Assembly (NCBI GenBank): GCA_013399895.1
Contig: VXBA01005864.1
Span: forward strand, 947,249-1,011,248
Source of the DNA: Serilophus lunatus
Taxonomy: Eukaryota > Chordata > Aves > Passeriformes > Eurylaimidae
Direction of reading: 5' to 3'
DNA length: 64,000 nt
The notes below the pieces were generated by a model. It was not told the DNA's origin. It did no database searches and worked only from the letters and a program-made list of their open reading frames with translations. How positions within the stretch are numbered: position 1 is the first letter of the stretch; the number at the start of each line of letters is the position of its first letter. Shown in pieces: positions 14,201-29,200 of the stretch. A program made the position numbers and the translations under genes.

Positions 14201-17200
14201 GTCCCAAAGATTTCATATTAATACAATAAATCAGAGTAAATGGGGTAAATGTTCCTGTTATCTGCCTCTCACAGAGAAGGCACAACATAAAACTGCAGGG
14301 AGATAAGACCAATATTCACCTAACCTTGGCACAGAGTCTATGGGGAAATGAATGACAATTACAACATGAATAATTAACCATCAAAATTTGGACATTGCTA
14401 TGAAAACCTCTGTTCTTGCTAAACTGAAAGTATACAAATTTTCTGTCCCCATTCCTCCCACCCTGCCTAAAATCAACATAAATCATTAATAGGAGCAGCT
14501 AAAACAACATACAAGACATACTCAAACATGCTTTGGTCATTTAAAAGTTAACAAAATAAAGGCTGTTTATTATATACTTTATGTCAATGTTCATTACGGA
14601 TGGGCTATCTATTCCCCTTTTATTCCTAATAAGCCTACTTCACTTTATCTCAATTAATCTAACATGAATTATGAAAATTGAGTCAGAAAAGCTTTAAATT
14701 AAAAAAAAAATTAAGAAACTACAAAACTACTTACTCCGCTGCTTACTGGTCCAAACTTATGGCCCGAGGAATCTGGTTCTTCTAAATACAGAGTGTAAAA
14801 GTGTGGTCTATATCAAACAGTACCAAAAATGTAATATTTTACATACATGTTGAGATAGTTTGAAGAGACTATATTTCAACAATGGAGATCAAATATTGGA
14901 AACAACACTATCATTCATAGGAAAAACAATTAAAAAAAAGCTTTCAGTCACAGAAACAGTGTTTCATTAAATAACATTTTAAAATTGTTACAACAATGCA
15001 TAAGATACTGATTAAAACAGAAATCATATTTACAAGGTAATTGGTTCCAATACCACTCAAACAGGAACTTACACTTGCAGTTGTATCCCTACCTTTCATC
15101 TTCAGGTAATTGCAGCCAGCGAAGGACGGTTACCACTCTTTCTTCAAAGGGGATTGAGCTGTATCAGAATAATATAATATCAATCAAATATGTATTTCCA
15201 AGAGCTAAAAACTTCTAGCCATGCATTACCAAAAAATCAATGTATTTTAGCAGGGGGGGAAAAAAAATAAATCTTTTCTTAAGGGCTATGTAGCAGGATG
15301 CAAGTTTATCTATGCTAGTTGCCTGTGATTCTAGAGGAGTTTACGGCCTGATCTAACCCTTAAATACTGTCCCCATTGACTGCAATAGGATTAGAATAAA
15401 ACTACGAGTACTGATCGTGTTTATTATACAAAGTGAATAATTGGCTTCAAGATGCAAAGTCACATGCAGGTTTTCATTCTCGTAGTCTGTTTTGACAAAA
15501 TCTTTGGTTTAGGGATGAGATTGTGGGAGGGAAGTTTAATACAAGCTCTCATACTATTTCACAAAATAGATTCTCTATATCAATTACTAAAGTAGACCAA
15601 CAATAAGCACATTGAGCTGAAACAGCATGAGGCACCCATAAAATTAGTATTCAACTACTTAACACCAGTAACAATGTACTAGTTCCTAGGCAAAAAATTA
15701 GGAAGAAGAAATGATCCTAGGAAGACAGAAATTAAATGCCTGGTTTTTTGGGCAAGATTTGAGATTATTAAATAAATGGTGATAAACATTTTCATTAAGC
15801 ATAAATGTTTAATTGCAGTGAAGAGCAATCACTGACTAAAATATGACCGTATTAATGTGAAATATTTTCAAAATTTGCAATTAAAATTATTTTAAATTGA
15901 AATAGTTTATCACAGTCAACAGTAAAACTTTCCTGTTCATGGACAGTATTGTATCAAGACCTGATTAATTCACTATATGAGAAATTTGGTTTGAAATACT
16001 CTATACCCACAAAAGGTTTTTCTAAATACACAGAGAAAAGTGCTAGAGCTTCAAAGTTGGTTACGCTTAAAGCTCATTTTTCCACATCTTACTTTTAAAA
16101 CATTTGCTGAGGCATAAAAAGATTATTAGACAAAGACTTTGTATTATACCGAAACAAAGTTAATCAGATCCTAACTTTTTTTTTCTCCATGTTGTACACA
16201 ACTATTTAGAAAAGGAGGAGAATAAATTATGCTTTCTCTGATATCTGTCTCATTGTAATAGTTAAAGTCAAATACTCATCCATGACACAGGCATTTACAT
16301 ACCTATTGTAATTTTCATAAAGATTTGGAAATGTTCCATTAACTGCTACATCTGACCCAGGCCAAAAGAATGTACCTGCTTTCAGACCTTGGTACACAGC
16401 TGTTAGCCAAATCTGCAGGGAGAACATTAGTGCAGGTCACTGAATTAGCTAATTAAGTGCCAGATCCACTTCTACCTTCACCAACTCTACACCCTTCAGC
16501 TAGACCAAAAACTAAGACTTTAAGTGGATCACTGCAGTTAATCTTGCATATCATCTCTATCTGCAGCCCAATTCCTTGTTGCAAACACTCACATCCCTTT
16601 GCTGCTACACTGGGGGAGCCAAGACCGAAGTAGGAACCATTAGTTGAAAAGCAATGGTAGAACCACAGCTGAACATCAGGAAGGGGAAATGTCTCAAGAG
16701 CAGTGACACAAGTAGTGGTGGGAATATTCCAAAGACCTACATCCCACATACTCTTGACACATGGAAGCAATGATTTGGTCCATTCTTCTGATTTTACTGC
16801 TGATCTCATGATTTGCAGATTTATGCCTTCTGCATATTTTATGCCTGACTCGTATATCACTCTTCTCGGTAGCCTGCAAAATCTGTAACTGTGAGTTCTT
16901 TCCTCAATGAAAACAAAAAAGAAACAGCACTCCCCACATTACTAAACAGTCGCATCTTGTCCCTTGTTATTCTTCAGGCTAGCACTCACCAAAACTTTTC
17001 CATGCCACTTCATTTTGATGGCAGTCTCAGCAGTCTTGCCACGTGTATGATTGAACTGAGACAATCTCTTTTAAAACCTTTATTAATTATTGTTATTACT
17101 GAAACTAACTGGTCTGTCAATTTCCTCAGAGACGTTAAGTGCAGCTCATCTTAAAAACAGAACAACATCTGGTATCTCTATTAGTTATTTTAAGCCCTCA

Positions 17201-20200
17201 TTCTCCTTAGGGGAAATTCCATTTAAGTTCAACGAAATCTGTTACATTTTGTTTCTTTTGTTATTTTGCAGTTCTAAAATGGCAATTCCTAATCCTGCTG
17301 AGTAATGTTTCTTGGCTAACTTAGAAGCACCCCCTGTACTCACTATGCATTCAAGTGATATTAAGTAACTTAACAGGCTGATGTACATTCTCAGAAAAGT
17401 ATTAATACGTACAGGCTGTCCTTGGTACCACTGTGGATTAAATTTCTCCTCACTTTTAAGGGTGAAGGATGCATTTCTTTTGGGGTCATACATCTTGTTA
17501 TCAATTATACCATGCGATTCAGGATACAGCCCCTGTAATTCAGAGCATACTTTGTTGCAATACTATAGAGAAAACATGTCCTTCAGACAAATGTATTCAT
17601 TGAATATTTTCTTTCTGACTTCCACTCTACCAGTGGAGTCTTACCTCAAGACCCCTGTAGAGATTGGATTTACTTACATTAGATCTGGCCACTTAGCCGT
17701 AGTGTTATATAAAAACTGCTACCCCAAATTATATAAAGAATCAATATATAATTTTTCCTATTCTGAAAGAAAATCCTATTATTTTAATAATTAAAAAATA
17801 TACAATTCCCTTGGAAACAATTTGATAATGAACAGTCTTTTCAGTAGTAGAAACATAATATGAAGGGATTCTTACTGTGACAATGGAGTAATGGTTGGGA
17901 AAAGTTTTTGAAGGATACACTGGTCTCATACTGGAAGTGTACGTTCCACATTTCTCTAGACAGCGGAAGAAAGAAAATCAGCAAAATTACAGAAATAGAA
18001 ATCCTGCAAGTTGTTTCTCTCACAAAGACATATTCCTACTAAAAATTAAAAGAACCCTACAACCCACCAGAATATATTTGGAGAAAGTTTCTGTTCTTAA
18101 AAATTGTGAACTTGTTTTTTCTTTCCATGTTCATTTACTAGCTGTCTAAATGGCTATTAATACAAATGTTATATATTCCTAATGATTTACTGCAATGGTC
18201 ACATGAACAAAGCCTACAGTGCTTGTTGCTTTAGTTAAAGACAACAGGATGACTTATCTAAAACCTGTGACTTCATAGCATAGAAGAGTGTGAAAATATC
18301 TTCTCTGAACACCGTATGCACACAGTAAGGATGCACCTGGATTTACTAAAACCTCTTAGCTCTAGGCTGAATTGGCCACCTTTCAGAAGGTAGCAGGGAG
18401 AGCAAGCATATAATATTAATATTACTTCTAGCAAGTTTTATTATCTTACAGCCATCTGCTCTAACAGATTTCTCCAAGGAGACATCAGAATGTTGCTGTA
18501 GACATGGCTGAATTAACAGGACCAGATAATGGCAATATTTTTACCTTTTAAAATGCTGCACTTGTCATCAAGTGCTTTAAAGATGAAAGTCCAGGTATTT
18601 AGCATGGTTCTAATCTAATTAAGTAATTTATCAGACTGCCTGGCTCTTTATGTGAGAAAGCTGTTGATCTTGTAGTTTATTGTATTGTAAAAGCCTTCTA
18701 ACATGTTTCCAAATAACGCTACAGAGTAATTTAGAACTATAAACATAAGGCAGAAATAATATTTCCCCCCAGACTGTTCCTTATTTCATTGCGTCTAAAC
18801 GATGTATTATTAGACACTCTGATATTAGAATCCTTTAAAAATGTAACTCCATAACTCTGGAAAAGTGAAGTGACATTGATGAAGTTAGTAAGATATTTGT
18901 ATTTCTTAGTGGTCAGAAATTATCATGGTTTCAGTGCAAAGGAAAATACAAGGTTATTATAGAAGTCAATGAGAGAAGTTGCACTGCATCCTCTCCAGAA
19001 CAAAGAATGAAGCAACTTTACCCGTGAAAGTCCTACAGATGCTTTATGGCACTGCTATTTTGTATCTCAGGCAGTTATAATAATTTGGAATACCCAGCCT
19101 CTCCTAAGAACGCCCAGGAAGACTTCTCCAGTTTAAGCTTTTCACAATAGCATCTAATGAAAACTTTTCAAATACTTCATTTTATTCTAATATAGAACAA
19201 AACTTAAAAAAAGCCAACCAAAAAACCCAAATACATCTGCAAATTGTTATCCTCTGGAACAGATCAAGTTGTAACAACCACTGTGTAAAAAAGCAAGTAT
19301 TTTTACTGATTTATTTATAGTCAAACTGAAACCAGGCACCCCAGGTAGTAATTTATGAACGTCAAGAAAGCTGGCACATTTTTCGGACAAGAAATACCAT
19401 CAGTTCTTTACAGACCACAGCCAAAACAGAAACAGGAAAAGTAACTAAAGTTACTTAGACACTGCAAGACTAAGTAAGACACTACAAAACCTAGGGAATG
19501 AACATGTACTTGTGAGGCTCTCATTTCTTCTGGAAATGTTTGGTAAACAAAGGTTTTTCTTGTATTCCTCACACTTCTACCAGCCCTTCTATATCATCTA
19601 TTCTTAATTTCTTCTTTCTCTGTCTTCTTTTTCAAATATAATCAAATGCTTTCTATCTCACTTTCTATTTTCCAGAGCCATTCCACCTAAATATGAGATG
19701 ATATACATTATAGAATAAAAAGGGTCTATTTTTATTTTGAAGAAATAAAGTAAGGTCATAGCAAAAAACATCCATGTCCTAAATATAACTGGCATTATCT
19801 AATAAGATTTCACCGAAAATCCAAAGGGCCCTTTCCTCATGCTCTCTCTTTCTGCCCTTACACTTTTCCACACCTCAAATTCTCTGTGCACAGTTATTAT
19901 TTAAGGCAACAACTTCCATATTCATAGAAGAAGAGTGACGATTTTAAAGAGTAAGCATAGCTGCATCTATGGATTTTTTCAAGTAAGACACCATAACATT
20001 TCTTAGATAAAGAAGCTACTCACGTAATTTGCTAATAACGGGTAGAAGTCCACCCCAAGTCTGCAAATATTCTGCTCTGAAGCCATCCAATGAAAACAGT
20101 AACAATGGAGATTTGGTAAATCTGAACAAACAGAAACTGAATATTAAAAGACAGACTGGAGAAATAATTCCCACTTATTTCAAGAGAGTTTCCCTCAAGT

Positions 20201-23200
20201 TTTGGAAATCACAGGTCTATAAACCAGGCCAAGGAAATAAGTCCTCCTAAGCAGGAAGGTTTTCAGGTAATCCATCTGGTGGGTTTGGTACTCCTTATCC
20301 TGAAATCAGTCCCACTGGAGCAACACTCAATTCCTCCAATCCAAGGTAAGTGCAGGGAAAGAAATAAGGCAATGTGAAGATATAAGTTTCCTTTATTCAC
20401 TCTGCTCCTAAACAATTTGCAATGCAGCTAAAAAAACAAAAAGGATTTTTTAAAAAAACATACAGTGCATGAAACTGTAAGCAAGTCTAATGTACAGGGT
20501 ATGTTAAATCAGCAACTAACACACATTTTTCCTTTCATCTTTCACAGATTATTCAACTAAAGAGAACTTGCTTACTGTACCTGAAGTACTACCAAACTCA
20601 ACAATGTGGCCCTGCGACTGGAAATACTGTAACAGTATTTCTGTCTGGAACTTGACAGATAAATTCAGAAACTAATTTCACTGGAACAAGCTAAAATAAA
20701 ATCTCCCTTTCCAGGCTCCACAGGACTTATGTTTTCCAGTCTTGACTTGTTCCCAGCTTCAGCACTGTTCAAACAATTTCTCTCCAGCTGTAAGTACCTA
20801 AAACATTGCATCACAGACAGGAATAGTCATCAGTAACTTCTTCCTTGAAGAAAACATACCCTCTCTTTGACCTATAGATATAAGGACATGAGAGACAAAA
20901 AAACAAACCAACAGTGCAGTGCAGCAGTAAGTACTAAAAATACAGATTCCCATAAAAGAATTTAATATCATTTAAATGTCATTTGCAAGCTCATGTTTCC
21001 TTTTTAAGTTAGTAAACTGTAAAATGATGTGTAACTTTGTTGCACTTTAGTTTCCCAAAATAAAAAAGTGAGGATAGAAGACAAATATTATTTATAAAGT
21101 GTTGACAATTTCTTTAGTGTAATACGCCACAAAAAAATATAAAAGGTCATTTAAAAGTGAAACATTTATAAGCCTTATGTCAGAAAAACAAATGTGACTA
21201 TATTAAACTAAATATCAGTCAGGCAACAAAAACATGCCTATCATAAGAAAATTTTAATCAATAATTTGGACAAGAAAAGGATTTCATTAGTCAGAACTCT
21301 TACTTAGCCTACTGTGCACCCTAGACAGAATAAAACATTGAGATGCATTTCTAAGATGTATATTTGTACCTTGGATTTTAATTTATATGGTACATTTAAT
21401 ATCATCTTTTGAAAATCTAGTAGAGGCAGCCAGTTTGGAATGAGAAATGAATGATTTTCAGACCAAGACTCAAAGCCCTTCAGCAGAACAGAGTAGGAAA
21501 TATTTATGTACTATCTTTGCCCATACTGCAAGTATTTTTTGCATCACAGATTCTGATCTCTGCAACTTTTATAAATACATTCTCCACACCCCCTCCTGCT
21601 CAACAAATCAATTCATTCCTATGTGGAAGTCTAAAAATCTTCACTGCAAAGTTCCCTGCAACAAAATATGAACTTTGAGGCAAAGACTGTTCAATATTAC
21701 TTACCAACAAGTCTGACTTAAAAAAACCCCAACCAAACAGAAAACCACCAAATTTAAAACAACTCCTTAGAAAGGGACTTTACGCAATTGCTTCTGGTTT
21801 GACATTTACAAATAAACCAACTATTAAATACATGTTTTGGTTGTCTGCAAATCTAGCTACTGATCTCTTCGCACGTGTAAATTTAAACTTGGTAAAATAG
21901 ACCATTGCCACAATGAGGTGGTTGGCCATTTCATTTCTTGTATACTCTGCACACATCAAAATTCATGGTGATCTGCTGTTATGCTCAGGGTAGCAAAGCA
22001 TGACAGACCATGTTAAACTGCACTCTTTGGAAAAGCTCCAGCAAAATCCCCAGACAAACCAACCTGAGATCAATTCCAGAGTAGACCAGTGATTTCCATT
22101 ACTTTTTCCTATCAGTAGCCAAGATTGCACCTGCTACTTCAGAAATGTCCTACCATGAGCAAGCAAGCCTGAGAGGCTCAAGTTTTGGTCCTGCCAGTGA
22201 TTCATGCTGTCTGTGTCCAAAGAGTATGACAAGCATGTTTCACAGCTCTTGGATAAATAGGTACACCACAGTCACGTCCTGACTCCAAACTGAAGGAATT
22301 GCAGTAGCAATTATCCCCTCCCATAAATGGGCTTCGATGGAAATAGAATGCAGGCAACACAGGTGGTCTAGTAGATTCACCAGGCTGGATGATCAAGAGC
22401 CCAGAACCATGTAACATATTGCCAAGCTAACCTGCCTCACTGCAGAAAAAAAAATTAAAATAGAAAAGGAAACACAAAAAAGTCCCCTTGTAAAGCTTAA
22501 CATACTACACAGAAGACTTCCTATCCCACACACATACTCATCACTACAATATTTATACAGCCATAAAACATAGCAAGAAAAGCTTTCTTTTCCACTAAAC
22601 ACTTCTCAACAGGAGGCACAATAGCAATCATCAAATATACAGAGAGATCAGCAAAGAGCTGGTCTTCCGGCTGGTCTTCAAATGAAGATAGAACAAATAG
22701 TACAGCAAAACACACCAGGAAAAAAAAAAAAAAATAGACAGCAAAAAGTTACCAGTAAAGCCATCTAGCTAAGCACAAGGACAACTTGCTTAAGTAGGTT
22801 TGAATTCCAGAGTATTATTTCACTCCTAGAACAGTGAGAATGGACAGAACACTCCTGAGATCTTGATCTTACAGCTTATTAACTTTATAAACCAATTAAA
22901 TAATATAGAACTGAGTCCCGGAAAGACTTAGGTATGTACTTAATTTTAAGTCAGTGGGATTTCTCAGATCAAGCATTTTGTTGAATGCAGCATCATCTTT
23001 TGTCTGTTCTGCACTACAGGAACAAACCTAGCTAAAATAAAAACAGAATAAAACCAGCAATTTGAACCCACGAACATGCTGTATTAATATGCACAGAATC
23101 AGCATTGACATCCTGAGGTCTCAAAATGAAGATCGCACTAAAATCACCTGCCCTCCTGCCTACCACACCATAGGAAGAAGTGGATTGTTTACAGAGTTGT

Positions 23201-26200
23201 TAGTTTTGGGAGAGGCTTGTGTGCTAATAGTCTGAAATGAGCCACCAAGTCAACACTATTGGATTCAACTTTCACCACACATCACCCTTTCCTGGGCTGG
23301 GTCTTATTGCAACATTTTTGGGTTTACCAGGATTAAAACAATTTTAGTAGAATAACTATGTATCTCTTTCATACCCTTAACAGGGAATAAAACCAAAAAA
23401 CCAAATTAAAAAAACCAAAAAACAAGTTAACCAACAGGAGTTGCCCTACAGCATTTACGTCATTAACTTTGTGGATCTGTAGAAGACCCCTGTTTACCAG
23501 TCTTTTGGGAACAACACTTCCTATTCCTAACCTTGCATTAGAGAAGTCAGCATCCTAGAGTCAGTTCCCAGCACACAGTCCCAAATAGCCCCTGAGCTCA
23601 GAACAAGAGCTAATGAAAAAAGCTTCAAGAATCACCTGACTATCACCTTCCTGCATAGGGGTTACTGGGGACTTGGACTACAAGTTGGACAGAAACTTCA
23701 TTTCCTGTCCTGATAAGAGGTTCTCAAGTGTTGTCAGCATTTCACAGAACCACAGAATTAATGGAGTTTGAAAAGACCTTTGAAATCATCAAGTCCAACC
23801 TATTACCTAACACCACTTTTATCAAATAAACCATGGCAGTAAGTGCCATATCCAGGGTTTTTCTAGAAGGCTTCCAGTGACTACACCAGTGACTACACTA
23901 CCTCTCTGGGCAACCCATTCCAATGGCCAATGCACTTGTCCAAGCCATGGGCTGCCAGCTTTTCCAGGAGTATGCTGTAAGGCATGGTGTCAAAGCCTTT
24001 GCTCAAGTCCAAGTAGACTATATCCACAGCTTTCCCCTCATTCAACAAGCAGGCCATTTGATCATAAAAGGAGATCTGGTTGGTCAGGCAAGGCTTGCCC
24101 CTCCTAAATCCATACTGGCTGGGTCTGATCCCTTAACTGTCCTGTAGGTGCTATGTGGTTGCACTCCGGATGATCTGTTCCATAATCTTGCGTGGCACTG
24201 AGGTCAGGCTGACAGGCCTGTAATTTCCTGGATCTTCCTTCTGGCCATTCTTGTGAATGCACACCATGTTGGCCAACTTCCAGTCACCTGGGACCAATCC
24301 AGTGAGCCAGGATTGATGATACATCATGGAGAGCAGTTTCACAAGCCCATCTGCCAGCTCTCTCATCACCCTAGAATGGATCCCATCTGGTCCCATAGAC
24401 TGTGAGGATCCAACAGGTCTCTGACTGCTTCCACCTGGATTACAGGCAGACCACACTGCTCTCTGACTCCACCTACCAGCTCAGGAAGCCAGTTGTCCTG
24501 AGGAGAACATGTCTTACTGTTGAAAATTGAGGCAAAGAAGGTGTTAAATATATTTGTAACTGCTGTGAATCAGAATGAGAAACACTTAACTGGTATGAAA
24601 AATTTCAAAAGGAAATGTATTTTGTTTGATAGTATTATAACTCCAATGAATAAATACAGCATGATTAAAATATCTTAAGTCAAAAAAGTAACAACGTAAG
24701 AACAAAATAAGATATTTTTACTTTAGTAGATCAAAGTCAAAATAGATCTGATTTTTTGATACTTATCAGTCAAGAACATAATTGAATTCAATTTATCCCA
24801 TAATATATCCACTGTTTACCAGTGGAACACATTTCAATCAAGAATGTTTAAGTCACTTCTATTAATAGCTTAGACATACAACCATAGTTTATAGTCAGTT
24901 TATAAAGTTAACTTGAAGATCCCACAGCAAAATCAGTACAAGAAATACAGGCTTTTTTTTGCCTTTGCTGGGAGCTTTACTGTACTATTTGAGCCTGAAT
25001 GCTGAAGCCATAAAGACATATGAGTCATTCCTCACACAACATATACATAACTCGCAGGAGTGGACCCAATATGAAGCCAAGCCAGAGAATACAAAGATCC
25101 CATGGCGTTTTGTACCTTTTAAAGAAACAAAACAAACAAACGAACAGCTTGCAAGTAACGCTGTCCCACTGATGGTGAAAATGAAACAGCAGTCTGACCA
25201 CATTTTGCAGCTCTGTGGCTGTAAAACACAAGCTAGTGGAGAAGTCTTCAGAAGTGACCATCCAAGAAGGTAGTCTTAGGAGCCTGAGACTGTTGGATGT
25301 GTCCCAAAATATTTGGGATAGTGGGCATTGGAGCACATATAGGTCAATAATAAGGGTGGCAAGAAGGCAAAGTTGCCCAGGGCACACACATCTGTGAGAG
25401 ACAGCAGGGCTGAGGAATGGGCATATCTTGCAAGTAAAGCAAGTGCTGGGATACATGAGTGCTGTTAGTAAGCACGCCAAATGCCAGCTGAACAAGTGTC
25501 CTTCTCTGTCTGGCAGCTGCTCTTACTGTATATATAAAAAGCAAGCAGATCCCAGGAAGACGCAGCAGGGAAAATAATCTCAAAAATTAAATGCAAGCAA
25601 AGAGTAGAGCTATGCAAATATACAATTTCCTCACCCTTTTGGACACTGAGGTTCAGTAATGTCCTCACACTCTTCTTCAACCCAGCTTGCCTCTCCTTAA
25701 AACAAATGAGTGCAATTTATTTTTTAAGACAGTACATTCTTTATTGACAAATGCAAGGGGTTTTTTGTTTTACCAGATGTTTTTAAAGTAATATTATGTT
25801 CTTGCTCCTTACATACAACTATGGGTACATATGAAAGACTGTAGAAATCTACCTAGAATATTTACCTTTACAAACAGCTTGATAATTGACACAGCAGTCT
25901 TGGTTTTCCACACAGTCATCTGAACAGGAACAATGATGTTCTGCTCGCCTCTTTTCTCCACACCTGAATTTATTGCAGGTCCATATGTGGGCTGAAAAAC
26001 AGACGAGAGAGAAAGATAGCACAATGATTAATAATGCTGTAAGTGCAGAACTAATAAACCAAGTGTGAAGATAGGTATCAAATGCCTACTCATTGAAAAA
26101 CAGTTCTGACGTATGGCATACATGCATGGTATCAAACTTTGGCACTTTGGAAAATAGAAACACCCACAGCAAAATAATCCAAGAGTACAGACATCTGAAT

Positions 26201-29200
26201 ACAATTATGCAGCATATGGTTATAAATATCATAGAACAAAAAGAATCCTTTGTTACAGATTTCCTTAAATATTGTCATTGATGTGGGTTTAATCAGGTAA
26301 ATGTATACTATAAGCAAATCCCCAAACAACTCCCACAAAAACCCACAAGCTTAAGTCTGAATTTGGAATGTCTAGAAAACACTGAGCAGCATTAACTTTT
26401 TCTGACTTGCATTGAAGTTGGTAATGGATTTTACCGGTCACCATCAGGCACTCTAGTCTTGTTGAGCACCTCTTAGTCATAGGCATCACTGCCACTATAT
26501 GAGACTAAACATTAGCTCTTAGGAAAACCTACCAACTTCAGCTTCACTGCTGATTTTAGTATTTATTTTTCCCAGAATGCCATATTCCAATACACTGTAT
26601 TATTTGAAGACCTGGAGGTCCTAGTCAACAGCAAGTTGAATATGAGTCTGCAGTGCCCTGGCAACCAGGAGGGCCAATTGCGCCCTGAGGGGCATCAGGC
26701 AAAGCATCGCCAGCTGGTTAAGGGAGGGGATTGTTTCACTCTCCTCTGCACTGGTGTGGCCTCACATTGAATGTGTGCAGTTTTGGGCACTGTAATATAA
26801 GAAAAACCTTAAGCTATTAGAGAGTGTCCAAAGGAGGGCCAAGAGGATGGTGAAGGGTCTAGACAGGAAGCCATATGAGGCTGAGGGGTCTGTTCAGCCT
26901 GGAGAAGAGGAGACAGAGGGGAGACCTCATTGGAGTCCTCAGCATCCTCACAAGGAGCAGAGGGGCAGGTACCAATCTCTTCACTGTCATGACCAGTGAC
27001 AGGACTTGAGTCCTGAAGTTGTGTCAGAGGTGGTTTAGGTTAGAGATCAGAAAAAGATTTTTCACCTACAGGGTGGTTGAGTACTGAAACAAGCTCCCAA
27101 GGGAAGTGGTCACAGCACCAGGCCTGACAGAGTTCAAGACACATTTGGACAATGCTTTCAGGCAGATGGTCTGATTCTTGATGTGTCCTGTGCAGCGTCA
27201 GGAGTTGCACTCAATGATCCTGGTGTGTCCCTTCTAACTCAGCATATGCTATGATTCTATGATTTTGTTATCAGTTGTAAACGCAGTGGGTCCTTTACAT
27301 TTGATAAGCATGAATGAATTTACCAGTTGAATGAATACTTAAGTGAAGCTCTTAAGAGACATGTAAGCCAGATCTAAACGTCTGAAAAGAGGACACTCAA
27401 CGATCTTCATACATGACTAAATTAGAAATCCCTAAAAGCATTGTCAGAAGGTTAATCTCGCTTTCAGAATCCCAAACTTCAGTAAGTCCACAATAGTTCT
27501 TTACTTCTGTGAGAGAGAGAGGAGAATCTGTTATGGTTCTAGTTACATGATACTATTGGGAACTCAGAATTTGATTCTCCACTGATGTTAAGGCTAATTT
27601 TAAAACAATACAGATCAATTCATCCCCTTTCTTAGTGCAAAGGCAGACTCTCTAGTTTGTTTTTCAAGAATTTTTTCAGTTCAGGGAAAGTGATATAATG
27701 AAAGACAGCAGAGTAAACCCCATGCAAAGATATATATACACACAGACTTCTCCCAATTATACATGCAACTTTATATATAAGTAAAAAGCTTTAGACAAAT
27801 TAGACAACCTTTCAATAGCAGTCTGTTGAAGCAGGTATCTGAGCTTAACTTTAATCTTTGGTTTTCAAAGGCAATGTTGGAATTTTAACTTTATCAATGT
27901 TGTCTCACCCAGAAATTAAGTAATACATGTAAAGAGGAGTGAGAAGAAAAAAAATAGTTATCACAGAAGAATGCTGCATTTGAAGCATTAAGGCAAAACC
28001 AAGGAAGAGAAAACACTCAAGTTCTGTCCTTACTGTTCTACCTGCACTAATATCTTTCCCTGTAAAATTTCTCAAGGTAGGTTTCACACCTTTGCCTACC
28101 TGACCTTTTCTTTCTGGCAAATCATGGCAGACACTTCTCATTTCGCAATCCTTCTCTACCAGTGCAATCTGTTTTGTCATCCTGCGTGATTCATGCTCAT
28201 GACCCTTGTTTCACACTCCACCTGGGGAGTAACGAGGCAGAGAGCCTGAATAGCTGGGTAGGGAGAGATGGCAGCTTTCACAGAACTGCCCTGTCCTTCT
28301 CATTTTTCTCACAGGCAGTGACAGAAAAATACAATATGCAGAATGCACTCCTATTCCAGGCTTGTCTGAAAACATAGGAGTCGTCCCCGATGCGAGGAAT
28401 AATGCACTGTTCTCTCACCGCTACACAGAGAACAAAAAGCTGGTTGAGACCTCAAATTGCAGTTGTTCCTCCCCTTTCCAAGGGGGAGGGCAGCAGCAGT
28501 GTGTTGCAGCCTCTCTCCTCACAGGAGATCTATGGGAAAGCCATCAGAGTGGCTATGCCAGCGTCTGTGTAGTCCAGCTGGGTGAGATATAAGCTCTGTT
28601 TGAGTAAAACAGCAGGTGTACCAGAGCACTGATGTTTCCACACAAGTCCCCAGGACCACAATCACCACTGCAACTCCATCCAGGAATGCAATGGAAGGAG
28701 CACAAACAGGGGGGAAACCACTGGCATCAGAACCCCTCTGCTGTTCAGTAGCCACCCTCTGCACTCACAGACCTGATCACAGCAGTACCCACATATGCTG
28801 AGCTGCCTCTTGTCACAGAACAGGAGAGATCACTCCCACAGCTTTTTTCATCCTTACCTGGTTGTATACATGTTTCTTGGTAATCTAAGCAGCAGTTTCC
28901 AAGCTTGACACAATCTTTATCGCAACGGCAGCTTCCAAAGGTCCTTTCAAAGCAACGACCTTTGCAGGTTTTCACTGCAATATTGGATAGTATTAGATGT
29001 CAGAGGCTGATCCCAAATTAGTCAATATGCAAAAGAAATTATCACAGTCAGTGTGTGAAATTACATAGTTGGTCATTCCAAACCTACAGGACGGCAGCAA
29101 AAACATAGTGACAGTCAAAGGAAAGTCTTGACCCAACTAAATATTTTCTCTTACTCAAAGATAATTTTTCTGTTTTAGCAGGAACATGATATTCTATTAT

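Noticed and set aside
16453..16860. 135-codon minus-strand frame next to exon 9
   Set aside because: It lies inside intron 8, has no homology, and ENPP1 exons 8 and 9 join in phase without it.
24151..24456. 101-codon open frame with reverse-transcriptase similarity
   Set aside because: It is a fragment of a truncated, frameshifted CR1 LINE, not a host gene or an active element.
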